Source of the DNA: Chloroflexota bacterium | GTDB taxonomy: Bacteria > Chloroflexota > Anaerolineae > CG2-30-64-16 | Assembly (NCBI GenBank): GCA_029555885.1 | Contig: JAKPQT010000753.1 | Span: forward strand, 1-10,437 | Reading direction: 5' to 3' | DNA length: 10,437 bases | Shown here: piece after piece, positions 1 through 6,817 of the stretch | Layout: every line of letters starts with the position of its first letter | How positions within the stretch are numbered: position 1 is the first letter of the stretch | The notes under the pieces: generated by a model | Seen by the model: only the letters and a program-made list of their open reading frames with translations | Told to the model about the DNA's origin: nothing | Databases searched by the model: none | Program-made: the position numbers and the translations under genes

Positions 1-23
1 ACAATCAACGACTTGGGTTGCAT
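1..23 (-). CDS. 5' end of an unidentified gene, cut by the window edge
   Basis: Reading leftward, an ATG at 23-21 opens a frame encoding MQPKSLI before the window ends. A GGAGG ribosome binding site lies at 30-34 on the minus strand, six bases before the ATG. The start is only 12 bp past the stop codon of the GH130 gene, so the two are probably co-transcribed and may be translationally coupled. Seven codons are too few to identify a product. From context it may belong to carbohydrate metabolism, but that is inference only. Confidence 0.6.
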
Positions 24-35
24 GGGAATCCTCCA

Positions 36-956
36 CTATCCGTGCAATGCGTAGTCCACCAGCTCGTCCAGCGGGCAGGTCGCCAGGCCGACGACGTGGT
101 CCGCGCCGCCGTAGTAGACGTACACCGTGCCGTCCACGACCGGGTTGGCGTTCGAGAAGACGACGTTGGGCACATCCCCACGCAGCTCCCAAATCTCCTC
201 CGGCCAGAAGATGGGATCCTTCGGCCGGCGCACGATCTTCGTCGGGTCGTCCAGGTCCAGCAGGATGACGCCCAGCCGGTAGACGTGCTCCGGGTTATAC
301 GCGTGGTTGATGACCAGCCACCCGTGCGGTGTCTCGATCGGCAGCCCGTTGGAGCCGACGCTCTCGTTGTCCCACCAGTTGTCGGCACGCGGGCCGTAGA
401 TGGGCGCCATCCACTCCTCGGGCCACGTCACCAGGTCGTCGGACCGCGCCAGCCAGACATGCGGGCGGCGGCGATGAAATGCGACGAAGCGCCCGCCGAT
501 CTTGCGCGGGAACAGCACGTGGTCCTTGTTGTCCTCGCCTACGCGGATGGGACCGATGCGCTCCCAGGTGATGAGGTTCGTGCTGCGTGCGATCATCGGC
601 AGGACGCCGCCGCCCGCGTGGGTCGGCTCGCCCGTCCCGCGCCACTCGCGGCCATACGCCGTATAGGTCATGTAGAACACACCGTCGATCTCGGTCACGC
701 GCGGGTCTTCGACCCCGCGCGAATCCGAGCCGTCCACCGGGCCGAGCACCGGCTCGCGCAGCCGGTTCCAGTGCAGGCCGTCCGCGCTGACGGCATAGCC
801 GATGCGGCTGACCCAGTCCAGGCCCTGCGCGCGATAGTGCATATGGAACAGGCCATTGTGGTAGATGACAGCAGGGTTGAAGACGTTGTAGCATTCCCAG
901 GGCGAGGTGGGGTCGGGAAGCATCAGCGGGCTGGCGGGGTGACGGGTCAGTTTCAC
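36..956 (-). CDS. GH130-family beta-mannoside phosphorylase/hydrolase-like protein
   Basis: This 306-residue protein matches the five-bladed beta-propeller family GH130, whose members phosphorolyse or hydrolyse beta-mannosides. The N-terminus (NPLMLPDP-like opening, then VFNPAVIY at 25-32 and MHYRAQG at 39-45) is typical. The family hallmark GVEDPRV is at 81-87; its acidic residues sit in the active site. The segment at 144-174 (KDHVLFPRK, then [16 protein letters not shown]) and His218 in VINHAYN correspond to the region where phosphorylase members bind phosphate, so phosphorolysis is possible, but sequence alone does not settle it. The C-terminal [19 protein letters not shown] (281-299) is also typical. 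No signal peptide is seen, so the protein is probably cytoplasmic. The start is GTG (956-954), chosen because AAGGAGG (962-968) precedes it by five bases. The length is normal for the family. It is the first gene of a minus-strand operon continuing past the left edge. Confidence 0.88.
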   Translation of the reverse strand: MKLTRHPASPLMLPDPTSPWECYNVFNPAVIYHNGLFHMHYRAQGLDWVSRIGYAVSADGLHWNRLREPVLGPVDGSDSRGVEDPRVTEIDGVFYMTYTAYGREWRGTGEPTHAGGGVLPMIARSTNLITWERIGPIRVGEDNKDHVLFPRKIGGRFVAFHRRRPHVWLARSDDLVTWPEEWMAPIYGPRADNWWDNESVGSNGLPIETPHGWLVINHAYNPEHVYRLGVILLDLDDPTKIVRRPKDPIFWPEEIWELRGDVPNVVFSNANPVVDGTVYVYYGGADHVVGLATCPLDELVDYALHG

Positions 957-995
957 GGGAGCCTCCTTCGGAAGTCCAACGCCTTTACGCGCGCC

Positions 996-1024
996 AGCGT
1001 ATCACGCACGCGGCAGGGTGTCAA
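996..1024 (-). promoter_or_regulatory. Promoter for the GH130 gene
   Basis: On the minus strand a perfect -35 box TTGACA (1024-1019) is followed by a 17-bp spacer and TACGCT (1001-996) as -10. Transcription would start near 989, about 33 bases before the GTG start. The -10 is weak, but the perfect -35 and ideal spacing support a sigma70-type promoter. It is back to back with the promoter proposed for the divergent UroD-like gene. Confidence 0.55.
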
Positions 1025-1034
1025 AGGCACCAAC

Positions 1035-1064
1035 TTGCGCACGGGCACACGAGCGGTGTAACAT
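1035..1064 (+). promoter_or_regulatory. Possible promoter for the UroD-like gene
   Basis: TTGCGC (1035-1040) and TAACAT (1059-1064) are separated by 18 bp and would start transcription about 30 bases before the ATG at 1099. Both boxes are only partial matches. It faces away from the stronger GH130 promoter, and the -35 boxes are about 10 bp apart, so a single regulator could affect both. Confidence 0.35.
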
Positions 1065-1098
1065 GTCGATGTCACCCGTCACATATGGAGGCGAGAGC

Positions 1099-2274
1099 AT
1101 GGAACCGGGACGCAAGGTTGTAGATGATCTGCTGCGCGGCAGGAAGGCGGAGCGCGTGGCGCTGATGGACGGCCCCTGGACCGACGCGATTTTCCAATGG
1201 GTCAAGCAGGGCTATCCCACGCGCATCGTGCACAAGGAGGCCGGCGACTCACGCTGGCGGCCCGAGGACGGCCAGTGGGAGGAGGTCACCGAGCCCGGCG
1301 ATTATGTCGAGCCGGTTCCGGCGTGGCAACACTTCGGCTACGACATGGTCGGCGTTGGCGGCTGGTTCGATGTCCACCCGCTGCGCGACTACGAAGAGCT
1401 GCTCGAGGAAACCGACGAGTGGACGGTCAAGCGCAATGGGTCGGGCGCGGCGCTCAAGTACTGGAAGCACCACATGGGCACGCCGGAGCACATCGACTTC
1501 CTGATGACGTCGCGGGAGATCTGGGAGCGCGATTACAGGCCCCACCTGCTCACCTTCGACGTCAAACGCTTCAGCAATCTGAGCAAAACGCGGCAGAATC
1601 TGGACGAGGCCCATGCAGCCGGCGCTTGGGCGCATTACGGCCACCTGTTCATCTGGGAAGGCATGCGCCAGAGCATGGGCGACGTGACCATGTATTCGAG
1701 CCTGATCACCGACCCGGGCTGGGTCCACGATTTCAACCGGGTCTACACGGACTTTCATCAGCAGTATTACCGCTACCTGTTCGAGCATATCGGCCTGCCT
1801 GACGGCATCTGGATGTACGAGGACCTGGGCTACAAGAACGGGCTGTTCGCGTCTCCGAAGCTGCTGGGCGAGCTCATCTTCCCCTACTTCAAGGAGATGG
1901 TGGACTTCTTCCACGGCTACGACCTGCCGGTCGTCCTGCACTCCTGCGGCAGCACAGCGAAGGCGCTGCCGCTGATCGTGGAGGCGGGCTTCGATGCGCT
2001 CAACCCGATGGAGCGCAAGGCGCTGGACAACGAGCCGTTCGTGTTTGCGGAGAAGTACGGGGATAAGCTGGCGTTCGTCGGCGGGTTCGACATCCGCATC
2101 TGGGAGACGAACGACCGCAACCTGGTCGGCCGCGAGGTGCGGCACTACATTAACGGGATGAAGGAGCGCGGGGCCCGCCTTGTGTTCGCATCGGACCACT
2201 CGATCCCGCCGACGGTGCATTACGATACTTACCAGTATGCGCTGGATGTGTACCGAGAGTGCATGCATTATTAG
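1099..2274 (+). CDS. Uroporphyrinogen decarboxylase (UroD)-superfamily protein, MtaA/MtbA-like, substrate unknown
   Basis: This 391-residue protein has the TIM-barrel pattern of the UroD/cobalamin-dependent methyltransferase superfamily. LHSCGSTAKALPLIVEAGFDALNP (280-303) holds the His-x-Cys-Gly pair that binds zinc in MtaA/MtbA-type enzymes. EDLGYKNGLFASP (241-253), VGGFDIR (327-333) and FASDHSIPP (363-371) fit the later barrel strands. The N-terminal Arg-rich substrate motif of true HemE is absent, so heme synthesis is unlikely. The C-terminal Cys that is the third zinc ligand in MtaA/MtbA is not obvious; the equivalent region reads SDHS. The start at 1099 is preferred over upstream starts (such as 1063) because GGAGGCGAG begins at 1087. 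No signal peptide or membrane segment is seen. It is divergent from GH130. Relatives annotated only as UroD-family proteins are often found near sugar-catabolism genes, so a methyl-transfer or carbohydrate-linked role is inferred, not shown. Confidence 0.82.
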   Translation: MEPGRKVVDDLLRGRKAERVALMDGPWTDAIFQWVKQGYPTRIVHKEAGDSRWRPEDGQWEEVTEPGDYVEPVPAWQHFGYDMVGVGGWFDVHPLRDYEELLEETDEWTVKRNGSGAALKYWKHHMGTPEHIDFLMTSREIWERDYRPHLLTFDVKRFSNLSKTRQNLDEAHAAGAWAHYGHLFIWEGMRQSMGDVTMYSSLITDPGWVHDFNRVYTDFHQQYYRYLFEHIGLPDGIWMYEDLGYKNGLFASPKLLGELIFPYFKEMVDFFHGYDLPVVLHSCGSTAKALPLIVEAGFDALNPMERKALDNEPFVFAEKYGDKLAFVGGFDIRIWETNDRNLVGREVRHYINGMKERGARLVFASDHSIPPTVHYDTYQYALDVYRECMHY

Positions 2275-2351
2275 GGCGTCAGGCTGGAACACGACGACGC
2301 CGAGACGGCGAAAGGTACTCCGGCGCTGGTGCAAAGCTCAAAGAACGCGAA

Positions 2352-2390
2352 GGGGCCGGTGCAGTGTGTGTGTTACACTGCACCGGCCCC
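2352..2390. terminator. Perfect 16-bp hairpin between convergent genes, likely bidirectional terminator
   Basis: GGGGCCGGTGCAGTGT (2352-2367) pairs perfectly with 2375-2390 around a 7-base loop. It lies between the end of the UroD-like gene (2274) and the end of the convergent small membrane-protein gene (2410). There is no clear T-run on either side, so it is not a canonical intrinsic terminator. Its position still argues for transcription termination or 3'-end protection in both directions. Confidence 0.65.
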
Positions 2391-2409
2391 ACAGATTTCG
2401 GACGGGTAC

Positions 2410-2784
2410 TCAGTCCTTGATGACGGTGGTATTCCCCCCGCCGCGGCCCGCGCCGGAGATCGCCACGATCACCAGCACGACCAGCAGGACGGCAACCAGC
2501 CAGCCCCACCACGGGATATTGACGAAGAAGTTGTTGTTCGTCGTCGTAGTCGTGGGAGCCGGAGCGGCATCGCCCGTGCCTTCCTGGGCCGGCGGAGCAG
2601 CCTGCACATCCACATCCACATCGACTGTGCCGGTCGTCTCCTGAGCCGGCGGCGAAATTAGCATACTAGCGGGCACCGCCGCAAGGGGGGCGAGTTCAGC
2701 CCCGGCAGCCGGCTGCGCGGCCGCGGCGCCGGCCAGGACGCCAAAAAGCACTGCTGTAATTGCCAAAACACCAAACAAACGCAT
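2410..2784 (-). CDS. Small exported protein with Pro/Thr stalk and C-terminal membrane anchor, function unknown
   Basis: I do not recognise a family for this 124-residue protein. Residues 1-23 form a signal peptide (hydrophobic core LFGVLAITAVLFGVLAG, then AAAAQ). A low-complexity linker follows, with two copies of PPAQE-x-TG (45-52 and 64-71) flanking an alternating VDVDVDV stretch, then TTTTTNNN (78-85). Residues 91-110, beginning PWWGWLVAV, form one strong transmembrane helix, and a short Gly-rich tail ends NTTVIKD. The predicted topology is outside N-terminus, one anchor, short cytoplasmic tail. The start at 2784 is chosen over an in-frame ATG at 2997 because GGAGGA (2788-2793) precedes it closely and the signal peptide begins there. 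It could be an envelope spacer or a partner of another membrane protein. Its single-gene setting gives no further clue. Confidence 0.75.
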   Translation of the reverse strand: MRLFGVLAITAVLFGVLAGAAAAQPAAGAELAPLAAVPASMLISPPAQETTGTVDVDVDVQAAPPAQEGTGDAAPAPTTTTTNNNFFVNIPWWGWLVAVLLVVLVIVAISGAGRGGGNTTVIKD

Positions 2785-2913
2785 ATGTCCTCCACTCTCA
2801 ATACAAAGTCGTGTCGCTACAGTCATTACTGTGCACGGCCGGCATTGTGGCAGAGAGAGAAGCACGGGAACGTGAGGCGGGTTCCAATATAAGACGGCCT
2901 TAAGGTGAGGGGC

Positions 2914-2945
2914 AACAAAAAGGGACGACTCTCGTCGCCCCTTTT
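2914..2945 (-). terminator. Intrinsic terminator of typA
   Basis: Read on the minus strand, 2945-2918 forms a 12-bp stem with a GAGA tetraloop (GNRA type), followed by a T-rich run TTTTTGTTG. It begins about 27 bp past the typA stop. One stem position is A-C when read on the plus strand but becomes G-U in the minus-strand RNA, so the hairpin is better in the typA direction. Confidence 0.82.
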
Positions 2946-2971
2946 GCGGATCGTAGAAACGCCTTAACTGC

Positions 2972-4852
2972 TCAGCCGGCCTTGCCGTTGGCGCCATTCG
3001 TTCCGTTGGCCGCGGCGGCCAGCGCGATGTTGCGATCCTTCAGCGCCTTCTTCCGGTCCTCCGTGTCGAGGATGCGCTTGCGCAGCCGGATGTTCTTGGG
3101 GGTGACCTCGACCAGCTCGTCCTGGCTGATATACTCAATCGCGTCGTCCAGCGACATGACGATCGGCGCATCCAGGTGGACCAGTTCATCGCCGGTCGAA
3201 GAGCGGTGATTGGTCAGGTGCTTCTTCTTGGTCACGCTCAGCGTCAGGTCCTCGTCGCGTGCGGCGCGGCCCACGATCATCCCCTCGTAGATCTCGGTGC
3301 CCGGCGTGATGAACAGCTTGCCCCGCTCCTGCGCATTGAACATCGCGTAGGCCGTAGCGATGCCGTTCTCCCAGGCCACCAGCGACCCATAGTTGCGCTG
3401 GCGGATGGGACCGACGTGCGGCTCGTAGCCGTGAAAGAGCGAGTGGACGATGCCGGTTCCACGCGTCGCGGTCAGGAACGCCTGCCGGAAGCCCAACATG
3501 CCGCGCGTCGGCGCCAGGTAGGTGTAGTAGACCGTGCCGTTGTCCGCCTGGTGCATGTCCAGCATCTGGGCCTTGCGCTGGCCGAGCATCTCCGCCACCA
3601 CGCCCGTATAGTCGGACGGGACTTCGATGTGCACCTCTTCCATCGGCTCCAGCGTTTCGCCGGTATCGGGGTCCTCGCGCAGGATGACCTCCGGCGCGCT
3701 GACCTGGAACTCGTAGCCCTCGCGGCGCATCGTCTCGATGAGGATGGTCAGATGGAGCTCGCCCCGGCCGCTGACCAGGTAGGTGTCGGCCGCGTTGGTC
3801 GGCTCGACGCGCAGCGCGACATTCCGCTCCAGTTCCCGGTCCAGCCGCTCCTTGAGCTTGCGGCTGGTGGACCACTGGGCCTCGCGACCAGAGAAGGGCG
3901 AGGTGTTGACGCCGAAGGTCATGCGCACGGTGGGCGGCTCGACCACGATAGGCGGCAGCGGCCGCGGGTCGTTCGGGTCGGTCAGCGTCTCACCGATGTT
4001 GACGTCGGGGATGCCCGTCAGCGCAACAATCTCGCCTGCCGTGACTTCATCGACCTCGATGCGGTTCAGGCCCTCATGAACGAAAACCTGGTTGACCTTC
4101 TCCTGGTGCAGCTCGCCCTCGCGGTCAAAGCGCGCGAGGAGCTGCCCGCGGCGGAGCGTGCCCGCAGAGAGCCGCCCCAGGACAATCTTGCCTTTGTAGT
4201 CATCATAGCTCAGGTTGGTCACGAGCATCTGGCTCGGCTGGTCGGCCTCGGCCTGCGGGCCGGGCAGGGTGTTCAGGATGGCCTCGAAGAGGGGCTGAAG
4301 ATGGTTCTCCAGCGGGTCGGGCACGAGGCCCGCGCGGCCATCGGTCGCGACCGCGTAGATAACCGGAAAGTCGGCCTGCTCGTCGGTCGCGCCCAGCTCG
4401 ATGAAGAGATCGAAGGTGGCATTGACCACCCAACCGGGCCGCGCATTGGGCCGGTCCACCTTGTTGACGACCACGATGGCCTTGTGGCCCAGCTCCAGCG
4501 CCTTACGTAAGACGAAGCGGGTCTGCGGCATGGGGCCTTCGACTGCATCGACCAGGAGCAGCACGCCGTCCACCATGTTCAGCACGCGCTCGACCTCGCC
4601 GCCAAAATCCGCATGGCCGGGCGTATCCACGATGTTGATCTTGACCCCGCCATAGCGGACTGCGGTGTTCTTCGCCAGGATCGTGATGCCGCGCTCGCGT
4701 TCCAGGTCGTTGGAGTCCATCACGCGTTCGGGCACCTGCTGATTGTCGCGGAACACCTTCGACTGGCGAAGCATGGCATCGACTAGTGTGGTCTTGCCGT
4801 GGTCGACGTGCGCGATGATGGCGATATTGCGGAGGTCCGTGCGTCTGTTCAT
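2972..4852 (-). CDS. typA: Translational GTPase TypA/BipA
   Basis: This 626-residue protein is a ribosome-binding GTPase of the EF-G/LepA class that supports 50S assembly and stress or cold adaptation in studied bacteria. The GTPase motifs are intact: AHVDHGKT (14-21, P-loop), RGITI (54-58), DTPGH (76-80) and NKVD (130-133). The G5 region reads [10 protein letters not shown] (166-175) where SA is more usual. Domain 2, the EF-G-like domain (around [20 protein letters not shown]) and the TypA-specific C-terminal domain ([19 protein letters not shown], then [15 protein letters not shown]) follow in order. The length is slightly above the usual 605-615 because of an Ala/Asn/Gly-rich tail. The start fits family alignments ([18 protein letters not shown]), but there is no clear Shine-Dalgarno sequence, only a weak AGG. 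It is monocistronic, with a terminator behind it and another in its leader. Confidence 0.97.
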   Translation of the reverse strand: MNRRTDLRNIAIIAHVDHGKTTLVDAMLRQSKVFRDNQQVPERVMDSNDLERERGITILAKNTAVRYGGVKINIVDTPGHADFGGEVERVLNMVDGVLLLVDAVEGPMPQTRFVLRKALELGHKAIVVVNKVDRPNARPGWVVNATFDLFIELGATDEQADFPVIYAVATDGRAGLVPDPLENHLQPLFEAILNTLPGPQAEADQPSQMLVTNLSYDDYKGKIVLGRLSAGTLRRGQLLARFDREGELHQEKVNQVFVHEGLNRIEVDEVTAGEIVALTGIPDVNIGETLTDPNDPRPLPPIVVEPPTVRMTFGVNTSPFSGREAQWSTSRKLKERLDRELERNVALRVEPTNAADTYLVSGRGELHLTILIETMRREGYEFQVSAPEVILREDPDTGETLEPMEEVHIEVPSDYTGVVAEMLGQRKAQMLDMHQADNGTVYYTYLAPTRGMLGFRQAFLTATRGTGIVHSLFHGYEPHVGPIRQRNYGSLVAWENGIATAYAMFNAQERGKLFITPGTEIYEGMIVGRAARDEDLTLSVTKKKHLTNHRSSTGDELVHLDAPIVMSLDDAIEYISQDELVEVTPKNIRLRKRILDTEDRKKALKDRNIALAAAANGTNGANGKAG

Positions 4853-4889
4853 GCTTGCTGCCTATCTGGCCGGCTCGTGCAGTTTGGAC

Positions 4890-4917
4890 AAAAAAACCGC
4901 GGCCTTCTGCCGCGGCT
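4890..4917 (-). terminator. Intrinsic terminator/attenuator inside the typA leader
   Basis: On the minus strand CCGCGGC (4915-4909), loop AGAAG, and GCCGCGG (4903-4897) form a GC-only 7-bp stem followed at once by seven Ts (4896-4890). This is a textbook intrinsic terminator, but it points into typA and ends only 37 bp before its ATG. No minus-strand gene lies between it and the divergent CAP gene, so it probably acts on the typA transcript itself. A small alternative hairpin, GGCTG-TGA-CAGCC (4926-4914), shares two bases with the 5' arm and could compete with it. Confidence 0.7.
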
Positions 4918-4937
4918 GTCACAGCCAACCTACTCAT

Positions 4938-4965
4938 ATTGTACACATAACGGTTGAAAAATCAA
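4938..4965 (-). promoter_or_regulatory. Promoter of typA
   Basis: On the minus strand TTGATT (4965-4960) and TACAAT (4943-4938) are separated by 16 bp, close to the sigma70 consensus. Transcription would begin near 4931, giving a leader of about 80 bases that immediately contains the intrinsic terminator at 4917-4890. Confidence 0.6.
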
Positions 4966-4987
4966 GTTTGAGTGGGTGGATTTTTCA
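4955..4987. promoter_or_regulatory. 9-bp inverted repeat overlapping the typA -35 box, possible operator
   Basis: TGAAAAATC (4955-4963) and GATTTTTCA (4979-4987) are perfect inverted copies separated by 15 bp. The left half overlaps the proposed typA -35 box (4960-4965), so a dimeric regulator bound here could block or activate that promoter. The AT-rich arms stand out in a GC-rich genome. The regulator is unknown. Confidence 0.4.
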
Positions 4988-5050
4988 GGGCGGCAACCTT
5001 AAGGCTGTCTGAGCGTATGGCTCGCTACCATGCAACCCCGCAGGGTGAGT

Positions 5051-5056
5051 TACAAT
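5051..5056 (+). promoter_or_regulatory. Possible -10 box for the CAP-domain gene
   Basis: TACAAT at 5051-5056, in the context GTTACAATGG, lies 35 bp before the ATG. Nearly the same context occurs before the ABC transporter gene (10098-10107), which suggests a local -10 preference. No convincing -35 box is visible 16-18 bp upstream, so this is a tentative half-promoter. Confidence 0.3.
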
Positions 5057-5091
5057 GGCACGGCAAACCGTGAGCGTATCGGAGGCACTTC

Positions 5092-5790
5092 ATGGGTGTG
5101 TTGCGGGCATTGATAGGGTTAGTAAGGCTGGTAGGGCTGGCGGGGCTGGTAGCAGTGCTGCTGCTGGCCGGCGTCGGATATCTGGGTGGTGAAGGCAAGT
5201 TCGCGCCCAGACTGCGTGCGGCCGCGGAGACGGTCGTGTCGCCCGAGATTGTATCAGCAGTCGAAGAGGGCGGGAGTACAGTCGCCAGTGGCCTGGCTGA
5301 CCTGCTGACCGAGGCTTTGACACGTGTGGACGGCATGGTGCGCGGAACAAGCGCACCAGACGCAGACAGTACATCGGCTGTGCTCGACGCTGAGACGGTG
5401 CAGGAGACGCATGCCGTGCTGGACGCAATCAACGCGTACCGTGCAGAGCACGACCTCGCGCCCCTGGCCTGGAACGACCGGCTGGCGGACTTTGCACAGG
5501 TCCGCGCCAGTGATATGATCGATCGGGACTATTTCTCACACCATGACCCGCAGACCGGCGAGGTTCTGCTGGCTGGCCTGCGCAGCTTCGTGACGGTGGG
5601 GGAGAATCTGTACCAACTCTCAGGAGGTACAGCGCCCCTCATCCGGCACGTCGCAGACAAAGTCGTCGAGGGCTGGCGCAACAGCCCCAGCCACAATGAG
5701 TTGATGCTGGACGCTCAGATGCGCAGGGCAGGAATCGGGCTGGCGCGGAGCGGCCCGCGCATCATCGTGGTATTAGTCGCATCGGAGTAA
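5092..5790 (+). CDS. Membrane-anchored CAP-domain (SCP/YkwD-like) protein
   Basis: This 232-residue protein has an N-terminal hydrophobic helix (about 5-30, ending VLLLAGVGYLGG) that is a membrane anchor or uncleaved signal. A variable linker runs from 31 to about 104, followed by a CAP/SCP-like domain at 105-231. Family signatures are INAYRAEHDLAPLAWNDRL (113-131), FSHHDPQTGE (148-157), GENLYQ (170-175) and WRNSPSHNELML (195-206). These include conserved His150, Glu171 and His201, which lie in the CAP cavity. Bacterial YkwD-type proteins are extracytoplasmic and their molecular role is mostly unclear. The start is well supported by GGAGG at 5081-5085. The acyltransferase gene follows within 36 bp or so on the same strand, so they probably form an operon acting at the membrane. 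The gene is divergent from typA. Confidence 0.88.
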   Translation: MGVLRALIGLVRLVGLAGLVAVLLLAGVGYLGGEGKFAPRLRAAAETVVSPEIVSAVEEGGSTVASGLADLLTEALTRVDGMVRGTSAPDADSTSAVLDAETVQETHAVLDAINAYRAEHDLAPLAWNDRLADFAQVRASDMIDRDYFSHHDPQTGEVLLAGLRSFVTVGENLYQLSGGTAPLIRHVADKVVEGWRNSPSHNELMLDAQMRRAGIGLARSGPRIIVVLVASE

Positions 5791-5825
5791 CTTCACCCTC
5801 TGCGGGTGGACCCTGGGAGAACCAT

Positions 5826-6716
5826 CTGAAGGCGGATCAGGCGGCAGTCGAGGCGCTGGCACAGGCGGTGACAGACGAGTTGTTCGTCGCACTCGGCGCC
5901 GCGCGCAATGGCACGGCGCGACGCCGGCTCGGCGGCATCGTCGCGCGCCCCGTGCGCCGGCTGGCGACTCTCGCGGTGGCGTTCGACCGTCGCGTAGGCG
6001 AGGAGGGGGCCGCGGCCGGCTGCCGCTGGCTGCTATCGCACTTCGTCGAGCGGGTGGACGCCATAGATCAGGGCCATATTCCGCCGGCGGGACCGGTGCT
6101 CATCGCCGCCAACCATCCCGGCGCGTATGACAGCTTCGCACTGGTCGCCAGTCTGCCGCGGCCTGATGTCAAGGTGTTGAGCAGTGAAGTCGCCGTGTTT
6201 CGCTATCTGCCCCATGTGGCCGCGCACCTCATCCAGACGGATAGGGACCCATACAAGCGACTCGCGGCCGTCCGCGCGGGCATACGCCATCTGCAAGCGG
6301 GCGGCTGCCTCGTCACCTTCGCCAGCGGCTTCCTCGACCCCGACCCCCTGGCCTATGAGCGCGCTGCGGCAGAAGCACGCGCCGCGCTGGCCGACTGGTC
6401 GCCCAGCCTGGACCTCATCCTGCGGAAGGCCCCGGAGACGCGGCTCGTTCCCGCGATCGTGGGCGGGGTGGTCGCTCCGCAGTGGGCGCGCCATCCCCTT
6501 GTCCGCTACCGGCGCCGGCCGCACGACCGCCGCAAGCTGGCGGAGTTCCTGCAAGCCATCTACCAGCTCGTATTCCCAGGCCGCCTGAAGCTGATCCCGC
6601 GCGTCGTCTTCGGCACTTCAGTACCGGCGAGGGAGCTGCTCGCGGGCGAGCCGGAGTGTATGGCGAGCATCCACGCCCACGCGGAAGCGACGCTGAACAG
6701 GTTCCTGACAGGGTGA
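5826..6716 (+). CDS. PlsC-like (1-acylglycerol-3-phosphate O-acyltransferase family) acyltransferase
   Basis: The protein resembles the LPLAT/PlsC superfamily, which transfers acyl groups to glycerolipids or other acceptors at the inner membrane face. Numbering from the GTG at 5868, block I is NHPGAYDSF (82-90) with the catalytic H-x4-D pair His83/Asp88; FRYLPH (111-116) fits block II; FASGFLDPD (151-159) takes the place of block III; LVPAIVGG (193-200) fits block IV. Block III normally reads F-P-E-G, but here the Glu is Ser, so the acceptor or activity may differ. A conventional start is GTG at 5868, giving 282 residues, but it lacks a good ribosome binding site. A CTG at 5826 has GGGAG (5815-5819) six bases upstream and adds 14 plausible residues, so that start is annotated here with doubt. 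The stop codon lies inside an 8-bp repeat array. It is probably co-transcribed with the CAP gene. Confidence 0.8.
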   Translation: MKADQAAVEALAQAVTDELFVALGAARNGTARRRLGGIVARPVRRLATLAVAFDRRVGEEGAAAGCRWLLSHFVERVDAIDQGHIPPAGPVLIAANHPGAYDSFALVASLPRPDVKVLSSEVAVFRYLPHVAAHLIQTDRDPYKRLAAVRAGIRHLQAGGCLVTFASGFLDPDPLAYERAAAEARAALADWSPSLDLILRKAPETRLVPAIVGGVVAPQWARHPLVRYRRRPHDRRKLAEFLQAIYQLVFPGRLKLIPRVVFGTSVPARELLAGEPECMASIHAHAEATLNRFLTG

Positions 6717-6777
6717 CGAGGTGACGGGGTGACAGGGTGACAAGGTGAAGAGGAGAAGAGGTGACAAGGTGATAGGA
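6706..6777 (+). repeat. 8-bp tandem array (TGACRRGG), left copy
   Basis: Nine consecutive 8-base units run from 6706 to 6777. Examples are TGACAGGG (6706, 6730), TGACGAGG (6714), TGACGGGG (6722) and TGACAAGG (6738, 6762), with degenerate units at 6746, 6754 and 6770. The acyltransferase stop TGA (6714-6716) is the first three bases of the second unit. An inverted copy lies at 6876-6923. Confidence 0.9.
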
Positions 6778-6817
6778 TCATGCGCAGTTTGTAGTATCCG
6801 TTCTCTCTCCACCTTGT

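Noticed and set aside
18..1061. Plus-strand open frame opposite the GH130 gene
   Set aside because: Low-complexity Arg/Val/Asp-rich translation with no family features; GH130 on the other strand is unambiguous.
1099..2274. Assignment of the UroD-like gene as hemE
   Set aside because: The N-terminal Arg-rich porphyrin-binding motif of true uroporphyrinogen decarboxylase is missing, and the HxCG zinc motif points to the MtaA/MtbA-like branch.
1249..2334. Minus-strand open frame opposite the UroD-like gene
   Set aside because: The UroD-like frame shows conserved superfamily motifs and a ribosome binding site; the opposite frame has neither.
2819..2832. ACAGT-CATT-ACTGT palindrome upstream of the small membrane-protein gene, as an operator
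   Set aside because: Only 5-bp arms, and no convincing promoter nearby to give it context; such a palindrome is expected by chance.
2785..2971. Extension of the small membrane protein to an upstream ATG at 2997
   Set aside because: It would overlap the typA end and its terminator, and would bury the signal peptide and the good ribosome binding site at 2788-2793.
3176..4510. Long plus-strand open frame (over 440 codons) opposite typA
   Set aside because: It is antisense to a clearly conserved gene, has biased Arg/Val/Leu/Asp composition, no recognisable domain and no ribosome binding site. Such frames are expected opposite GC-rich genes.
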